From JBCAWW01 sp039024315 (GTDB taxonomy: Bacteria; Bacteroidota; Bacteroidia; J057), in the NCBI GenBank assembly GCA_039024315.1, contig JBCCQN010000002.1, forward strand, positions 62,001 to 126,000: a stretch of 64,000 bases of DNA, given 5' to 3'. Made by a program: the position numbers and the translations under genes. The notes below the pieces were generated by a model. It did not search any database, was not told the DNA's origin, and saw only the letters and a list, made by a program, of their open reading frames with translations. Below are positions 59,254 through 64,000 of the stretch, one piece after another (positions within the stretch are counted from its first letter, which is position 1; the number at the start of each line of letters is the position of its first letter).

Positions 59254-61434
59254 TTAACGGGAAAATAAGAGTTCTCGGTATTTCGGAAAGGGCCATTTCT
59301 CGTCCGGCAAATTTTGTTCGAGAAAATCTATTTGCCCCCTAATTTGATCAAAGAATGGCAAAATACTCTCAGCATAGGCATAGGCTTTTTCTTTAAGCTC
59401 CTTAGTATTCAGTTTAGCCTCGACCTTTTTCATATTCTCCAAGAGACGGTAAAGCTCATTGACAGACTTCCCAATTTTACCCGCGAGACTTCTTTGAGTA
59501 GTAACTGACTCGTTTTTAAAGCCCGCCGCACCAGCTAATTGAATGCTCTCAAAAAGCGTTCGCTGATAATCCAAAGCTAAAGGGATCACCTGAGTGGTGC
59601 CTATTTCATACAGGCTATCTGCCTCAGCGGAAAGTTGATTTTGGTAGCTTTCTAATAATATTTGATGACGGGCGCTTATTTCGGCATCTGAAAACAACTT
59701 AGTTTCTGCAAACAGCTTGCGCGCCGATTCAGAGTTTAATCCCTCTAGAGCTGCGGGCGTATGGGGAGGATCAAATAGCTTACGCTTTTTGGTCTCTTTG
59801 ATCCAAGCCTCACTGTAGCTATCCCCTTCGAGTACGATATCTTTACTCTCGCTGATATATTCACGGATCATATCAAGCAAAGCAGATTCTTTGACTCTAC
59901 CACGGTTCATTTTAGAATCAACCCTTCGTTTAAACCGCTGCAATTGTTGGCTCAGGGTAGTATGCAATACTGTCATTGCGAAGGAGCTGTTGTCTGCGGC
60001 TCCCACTGCGCGGAACTCCACCTTATTGCCAGTGAAGGCGAATGGTGCGGTGCGATTGGTGTCGGTATTGCCTAATAAAATTTCAGGAATTTCACTGATA
60101 CCAAGGTGCATCAGTTCGCTATTTTCGTCATTGCGACGACGGCGAGGTGGGTTTTCGATATCCTGCAGAATCTTGCCAAGATACTGGCCAACAAATACAG
60201 ACAGTATCGAAGGCGGGGCCTCAGAATTGCCCAAGCGTAAATCATTGCCCGCAGAAGCTATACTCGCTCGAAACAATTCACTATGGGTAGCGACCGCTTT
60301 AAGCACAGCCACAAAGAAAGTCAAAAACATGAGGTTACCCATTGGATCTTTGCCAGGAGCCAATAGGTTAATACCGGTGTCGGTATGTAAGGACCAATTA
60401 CTATGTTTACCAGATCCATTGAGGCCTTGGAAGGGTTTTTCATGTAAAATGGCCCGAAAACCATGCTCTCGAGCAAGCTTGTCAATCAGTTCCATAAGCA
60501 TAAGCCCATGGTCGATAGCCACATTGATGGGTTCGTATTGAGGCACCACTTCAAATTGTCCCGGAGCAAGTTCGTTGTGCCGAGTTTTCAAAGGAATTCC
60601 CAATTTTAGGCAGCGACTTTCTAGACTGCTAAAAAATGCCCTGATCCGCTCTGGAATCGCAGCTGCATATTGCTCTCCTGACTGAAAGCTATGTGCCTGA
60701 TGATAGCCAAAGAGGGTACGCCCCGTCTGTACTAAATCAGGGCGAAGCTCATAAAGTGCCTCATCGACGAGGAAGTATTCTTGTTCCATCCCTAGAGAGG
60801 GATAAACACGCTTGACGTTTGGCTCAAAATAATGAGCCACTTGAGTAGCAATTTGATTGAGGGAAGCAATAGATTTTAACAAGGGGATTTTGTAATCCAA
60901 TGCTTCTCCATTGTAGGAGACAAATATGGTAGGGATGCAGAGGGTCTTACCGTAGTCCGATTCAGAGATAAAAATAGGCGAACTACAATCCCAGGCAGTG
61001 AAGCCTCTGGCTTCAAATGTTCGGCGAAGCCCACCAGAAGGAAAAGCAGAAGCGTCAGGTTCCTGCTGGCTCAATTCTTCTCCTGAAAACTTTTCGATAA
61101 CTTCTCCATCGGTAAGCGCTAGAAAAGACTCATGTTTTTCGGCGGTGCGCCCTCCTAGTGGCTGAAACCAGTGAGTATAGTGGGTAACGCCATGATCTAT
61201 AGCCCAAGCCTTGATCCCATTGGCGACAGGCCCAGAAATAGCTCGATCGAGGGTTCTTCTTTCGACGATGCTCTGTTGAAGCGCTTCGAAAATGTCTAAA
61301 GAAAGATATTTTTTCATCATCTTTCTTGAGAACACATTGACCCCAAAGAGTTCACTTGGGCGCACACCTTGCTGCTCAGGCTCATGCTTGGAGCGCTTAC
61401 GAATAAGTGCGAGGGCCTGATAGCGTGGTGTCAT
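59254..61434 (-). CDS. glnN: glutamine synthetase type III
   Basis: ATP-dependent amidation of glutamate. At 726 residues it is the large GSIII form common in Bacteroidota. Landmarks: RSKHEPEQQG and FGVNVFSRKMMKKYL at the start, FQPLGGRTAEKHESFL, GMEQEYFLVD for the metal-binding Glu, LKTRHNELAPGQFEVVPQYE, GLNGSGKHSNWSL for the ATP site, and EFRAVGAADNSSFAMTVLH. It lies 30 bases after the reductase-like gene in the same direction. Confidence 0.96.
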   Translation of the reverse strand: MTPRYQALALIRKRSKHEPEQQGVRPSELFGVNVFSRKMMKKYLSLDIFEALQQSIVERRTLDRAISGPVANGIKAWAIDHGVTHYTHWFQPLGGRTAEKHESFLALTDGEVIEKFSGEELSQQEPDASAFPSGGLRRTFEARGFTAWDCSSPIFISESDYGKTLCIPTIFVSYNGEALDYKIPLLKSIASLNQIATQVAHYFEPNVKRVYPSLGMEQEYFLVDEALYELRPDLVQTGRTLFGYHQAHSFQSGEQYAAAIPERIRAFFSSLESRCLKLGIPLKTRHNELAPGQFEVVPQYEPINVAIDHGLMLMELIDKLAREHGFRAILHEKPFQGLNGSGKHSNWSLHTDTGINLLAPGKDPMGNLMFLTFFVAVLKAVATHSELFRASIASAGNDLRLGNSEAPPSILSVFVGQYLGKILQDIENPPRRRRNDENSELMHLGISEIPEILLGNTDTNRTAPFAFTGNKVEFRAVGAADNSSFAMTVLHTTLSQQLQRFKRRVDSKMNRGRVKESALLDMIREYISESKDIVLEGDSYSEAWIKETKKRKLFDPPHTPAALEGLNSESARKLFAETKLFSDAEISARHQILLESYQNQLSAEADSLYEIGTTQVIPLALDYQRTLFESIQLAGAAGFKNESVTTQRSLAGKIGKSVNELYRLLENMKKVEAKLNTKELKEKAYAYAESILPFFDQIRGQIDFLEQNLPDEKWPFPKYRELLFSR

Positions 61435-61464
61435 GAAAGCTAAGTCTGACAGACTGATTGGGGG

Positions 61465-62100
61465 CTAGTCGCGTTTGAGCAACTTGAAGGCAATCTCATT
61501 GCCCATTCCAAGGTTATACCCTAACCGAATAATCAGGGCAGCCATAGGCTCAAGCATACGGGCGCTATCTAAAGGACCACAATCTACCGGTTCAAAACCC
61601 ACTGCTTCGATTAGTTTGCAAACGGCTTCTTTGGCTTCTTCATCGTCACCGCAATAAAACATACTAGCATCATGCGGACCAAAGTATGGTCCGTTTTCCA
61701 TATGGTTGGCGAAACTAGTGTTAAAAGCTTTTACGACCTGGGCCCCAGGTACCATTTTTGCGATTTGCTCAGCAGCAGAAGTTGTATGCCCAATTGCCAA
61801 CTCAGCCATCTCTCCAAAAATAATCGGGTTGGTACAATCAACGATGACTTTGTCGCGGAAGGTATCGATATTTCGAAAGGTAGCTTCTACGGCTTTGTAG
61901 GGAACAGCCACGATGACTATTTCACCATAGTGAATGGCATTTGCTACGGTGCCTCCTTGGGCAAAATGTTCCATTTCACCAGCAAGCGCCTTAGCGTTTT
62001 GAGAGTCGCGAGAACCGAACATTACATGATAGCCATGATGAGTCAGTGATTTGCCGAGCCCTCTGGCTACATTTCCGGTTCCTAAAATTCCTATTTTCAT
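61465..62100 (-). CDS. NAD(P)-binding oxidoreductase, F420-reductase-like
   Basis: 211 residues. Rossmann motif ILGTGNVARGLGKSL at 4-18; MFGSRDSQNAKAL for the adenosine phosphate; VIVAVPYKAVEATF; VIVDCTNPI; VVKAFNTSFANHM. This matches the NpdG / coenzyme F420-dependent NADP reductase superfamily, members of which in bacteria without F420 probably act on other substrates. The substrate is unknown. Confidence 0.85.
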   Translation of the reverse strand: MKIGILGTGNVARGLGKSLTHHGYHVMFGSRDSQNAKALAGEMEHFAQGGTVANAIHYGEIVIVAVPYKAVEATFRNIDTFRDKVIVDCTNPIIFGEMAELAIGHTTSAAEQIAKMVPGAQVVKAFNTSFANHMENGPYFGPHDASMFYCGDDEEAKEAVCKLIEAVGFEPVDCGPLDSARMLEPMAALIIRLGYNLGMGNEIAFKLLKRD

Positions 62101-62175
62101 TAGCTTTTAATGTCGGTATATTGGGTCCTAGGCCGCAAATATAGACGATAATTTGAAATAAAGGAAACCCTAATT

Positions 62176-62817
62176 TCAATCTAGCGGGCTAGCGATCCCT
62201 ACCCTTTTATTTAAGAACTTATTCTCAAAACATTCTTTGATCATAAAGTCGGCCACCCCTTTTACAGAGGCTTCGTTTCTAGCGTTTTTAGGATAGTAAT
62301 CAGCCTTGACGATATAGTCATCGATTGCTTTTTCGGACTGGTGCATAAATGCAGGACAAACAATTGTCCAATCCAGATCACTAATCTTCAAAAGCTCCCA
62401 TACTCTCAAATGATCCAAAGAGATATTTTGCAAGTTGGGGGGAAAACTGAGGGATTCCATTACGATCTGCCAATCATTTTCTTGCAGGATACCTGCCCCT
62501 GTAATGGTAACCAGTCGCTTAACTCCTTTGGTTTTCATCGCGCTGATAATATTGCGGATACCCGTAGAGAGTAGGGTGATAGGCCCCCTGAACTGCCGAA
62601 TACCAATTACAGATAAGACAGCATCATGTCCGGGTAGGGCGGCTTCAATTAAGGCAGGATAGAGTACATCCCCTTGTTTCAAGCTTAATTGGGGGTGAGT
62701 TAAGGGAAATTCGTCAATATTGCGGGCAAAGGCAGTAACCTCATGCCCAGCCTCTAAAGCATGTTCTACTAATTGACTGCCTAATCGTCCGGTAGCTCCT
62801 ATTACGAGGACTTTCAT
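62176..62817 (-). CDS. NAD(P)H-binding atypical SDR (NmrA/BVR-B-like)
   Basis: 213 residues with VIGATGRLGSQLVEHAL at 4-20, DAVLSVIGI, and RLVTITGAGI followed by LDWTIVCPAFM, the pattern of biliverdin-reductase-B-like atypical short-chain dehydrogenases. No catalytic YxxxK is obvious, as in many such proteins. Same direction as the F420-reductase-like gene, 75 bases apart. Confidence 0.82.
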   Translation of the reverse strand: MKVLVIGATGRLGSQLVEHALEAGHEVTAFARNIDEFPLTHPQLSLKQGDVLYPALIEAALPGHDAVLSVIGIRQFRGPITLLSTGIRNIISAMKTKGVKRLVTITGAGILQENDWQIVMESLSFPPNLQNISLDHLRVWELLKISDLDWTIVCPAFMHQSEKAIDDYIVKADYYPKNARNEASVKGVADFMIKECFENKFLNKRVGIASPLD

Positions 62818-62909
62818 ATGTAGTATTTAGCTAAGTCCTTGGGTCTCATATATATGCCCAAGCAGGGCGAAATAAACAAAATCCCACCGAAAAAGCTAAC
62901 TATGCCAAT

Positions 62910-63986
62910 TTAGGGGAAATTTATATGGGTCCGGAAGAGTTCTACCGCCTTCTTTACCTTCCAAGGAGTGCGGTTATTGATTTTAACCTCAATTCGACTA
63001 ATTTTTATAACCGCCTCATAGGTATCAATTTTTGCACGTAAAACTGGTATGCGATTAGTCTCGATATATTCTAACTGTTCAGTGCTGAGTTCTCCCTCAC
63101 CGGTGACAATGATCCCTGATAGGGGCTGCTTTTCTAAATGGGCTAAGCGTTCAACTTGTTGGATCTTTTTAATCGCCTCCCCTAATCGCTTATAACTCAC
63201 GACTAAAAGTTGGTTACAAAAGTCAACACTGTTTTTTAAATCGATCAAAGAGCCCGCAATTATATCACTCACTCGATTGTCGAGTTGATCTTCATTGTGC
63301 AGCACCCTAGCTCCTACTGCCGAAGCAATAGTGGCCATTACCGGTAGGCCCAGTTCTTCTTCATAAGGCAAAATGCCCAATAATGGAATTTCTTGTGCCG
63401 CTAACCAGTTGCCTACATAATGTTTGACTTTATCAATTTTTTGCGGCAGTGCTTTATTGATAATGATCCCAACTATGGGGATATTTAGAGAGCGGAAGAG
63501 AGATAGATTTAAAGTAAGTCGATCGATAGTATTACCTACCCCTGCCTCTACTACCATAATTACTCCTGCGCCCAAAAGGCGAGCTACTCTGGCATTAGAC
63601 AATTCTACCACACTGCCCACCCCAGGATGACCAGTCCCCTCATAAACCACAATATCGTGGTTTTGCTGCAGGATTTTGGAGGCCTTTAAAATTCTATTTT
63701 CGTAATTAAACTGATCAGGATTGTCGAGATAACTGGTGGTGGCCCCAGAACCTAGGATTACAGGGCTATGAAGTTCTGGTACTAACTCAAATCCCATCGT
63801 ACCCGAGAAGAGGAGAGCATCTTTGTCTGCCCGACTAGGTCCTACATCAATAAACTGTTGCCCCACAGGCTTGCAGTAGCCTACATTCAAGCCATTTTCT
63901 TTCAATACCGAAACAATCCCCAGCGTAGAGGTAGTTTTGCCAACGTGTTGGCTTGTAGCAGCAACATAAATTCGGTTAGGCGTCAT
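62910..63986 (-). CDS. BioD-like P-loop ATPase with DRTGG domain
   Basis: 358 residues. An N-terminal dethiobiotin-synthetase-like P-loop domain has AATSQHVGKTTSTLGIVSVL (P-loop HVGKTT near 13-18), VGYCKPVGQQ, YEGTGHPGVGSVVELSNARVA and VGIIINKALPQKIDKV. The C-terminal part (LSGIIVTGEGELSTEQLEYI, IPVLRAKIDTYEAVIKIS) matches a DRTGG domain. This is the layout of the N-terminal half of long phosphotransacetylases, here without the Pta catalytic domain. Stand-alone proteins of this kind are thought regulatory. Complete at the right edge of the window. Confidence 0.8.
   Translation of the reverse strand: MTPNRIYVAATSQHVGKTTSTLGIVSVLKENGLNVGYCKPVGQQFIDVGPSRADKDALLFSGTMGFELVPELHSPVILGSGATTSYLDNPDQFNYENRILKASKILQQNHDIVVYEGTGHPGVGSVVELSNARVARLLGAGVIMVVEAGVGNTIDRLTLNLSLFRSLNIPIVGIIINKALPQKIDKVKHYVGNWLAAQEIPLLGILPYEEELGLPVMATIASAVGARVLHNEDQLDNRVSDIIAGSLIDLKNSVDFCNQLLVVSYKRLGEAIKKIQQVERLAHLEKQPLSGIIVTGEGELSTEQLEYIETNRIPVLRAKIDTYEAVIKISRIEVKINNRTPWKVKKAVELFRTHINFP
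63144..63161 (-). repeat. hairpin-AACGCT element (short loop)
   Basis: On the minus strand: CAAC-AA-GTTG then AACGCTTAG, sense with the BioD-like gene (QQVERLAH). A two-base loop is tight, so weak. Confidence 0.25.
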
Positions 63987-64000
63987 AAGCCAGATATTTT

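Noticed and set aside
1..64000. tRNA, rRNA, CRISPR arrays, prophage or insertion-sequence transposases
   Set aside because: None found on either strand; most gaps are short and those over 300 bases are accounted for by repeats or the ilv leader.

Overview
The window reads as a gene-dense chromosomal segment of a Bacteroidota bacterium. Several exported proteins end in type IX secretion (T9SS) sorting domains. FN3, PKD, LamG-like and LVIVD surface proteins, a type III glutamine synthetase and a Bacteroidota-type LptD are present, most genes lack a Shine-Dalgarno, and several upstream regions carry TAnnTTTG-like -7 boxes. The overall flavour suggests Saprospiria, but that is inference. I see no rRNA, tRNA, CRISPR, prophage or transposase gene.

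Layout. 1-6 kb: a truncated FN3 protein, a TPR histidine kinase, then a receiver-LytS fusion with a LytTR regulator. 6-13 kb: 3-hydroxyacyl-CoA dehydrogenase, a sugar porter plus GH32 fructanase pair, a HEAT protein, a small membrane-protein gene broken by an in-frame TAG, an L,D-transpeptidase-like lipoprotein and a cyclophilin lipoprotein. 13.7-18.6 kb: sufBCDS. 18.5-21.6 kb: two GT-C-like membrane proteins. 21.7-28 kb: envelope genes (T9SS protein, amidase, LptD, barrel protein, VOC, DUF2461). 28-35 kb: a CBM20-GH77 amylomaltase, uncharacterised envelope genes, a SIMPL protein and a TauE/SafE exporter. 35-37.4 kb: a LamG-like T9SS gene interrupted by an in-frame TAG. 37.5-51 kb: amino-acid biosynthesis. 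ilvE-ilvD-ilvB-ilvN-ilvC-ilvA runs leftward and continues through a translationally coupled LVIVD secreted protein into aspartokinase, with thrC and thrB upstream. 51-64 kb: a PKD/T9SS protein, rhodanese, a GH31-GH65 pair, glutamine synthetase III, two NAD(P)-binding proteins and a BioD-like/DRTGG ATPase.

The most interesting things are not ordinary genes. (1) The 557-base leader of the ilv operon holds two tandem attenuator modules. Each has a promoter-like sequence, a 24-25 codon peptide rich in Ile/Val/Leu, an antiterminator arm in the last codons, and a terminator hairpin. (2) A short element recurs on both strands, inside genes in several reading frames and between genes. It is a hairpin whose stem sequence varies but whose pairing is kept, followed directly by AACGCT(N)AT. 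(3) About six copies of a roughly 85-150 bp intergenic repeat carry a CCCGAAAGCTTTCGGG-type palindrome. (4) Two unrelated genes are each interrupted by a single in-frame TAG with the frame open on both sides.
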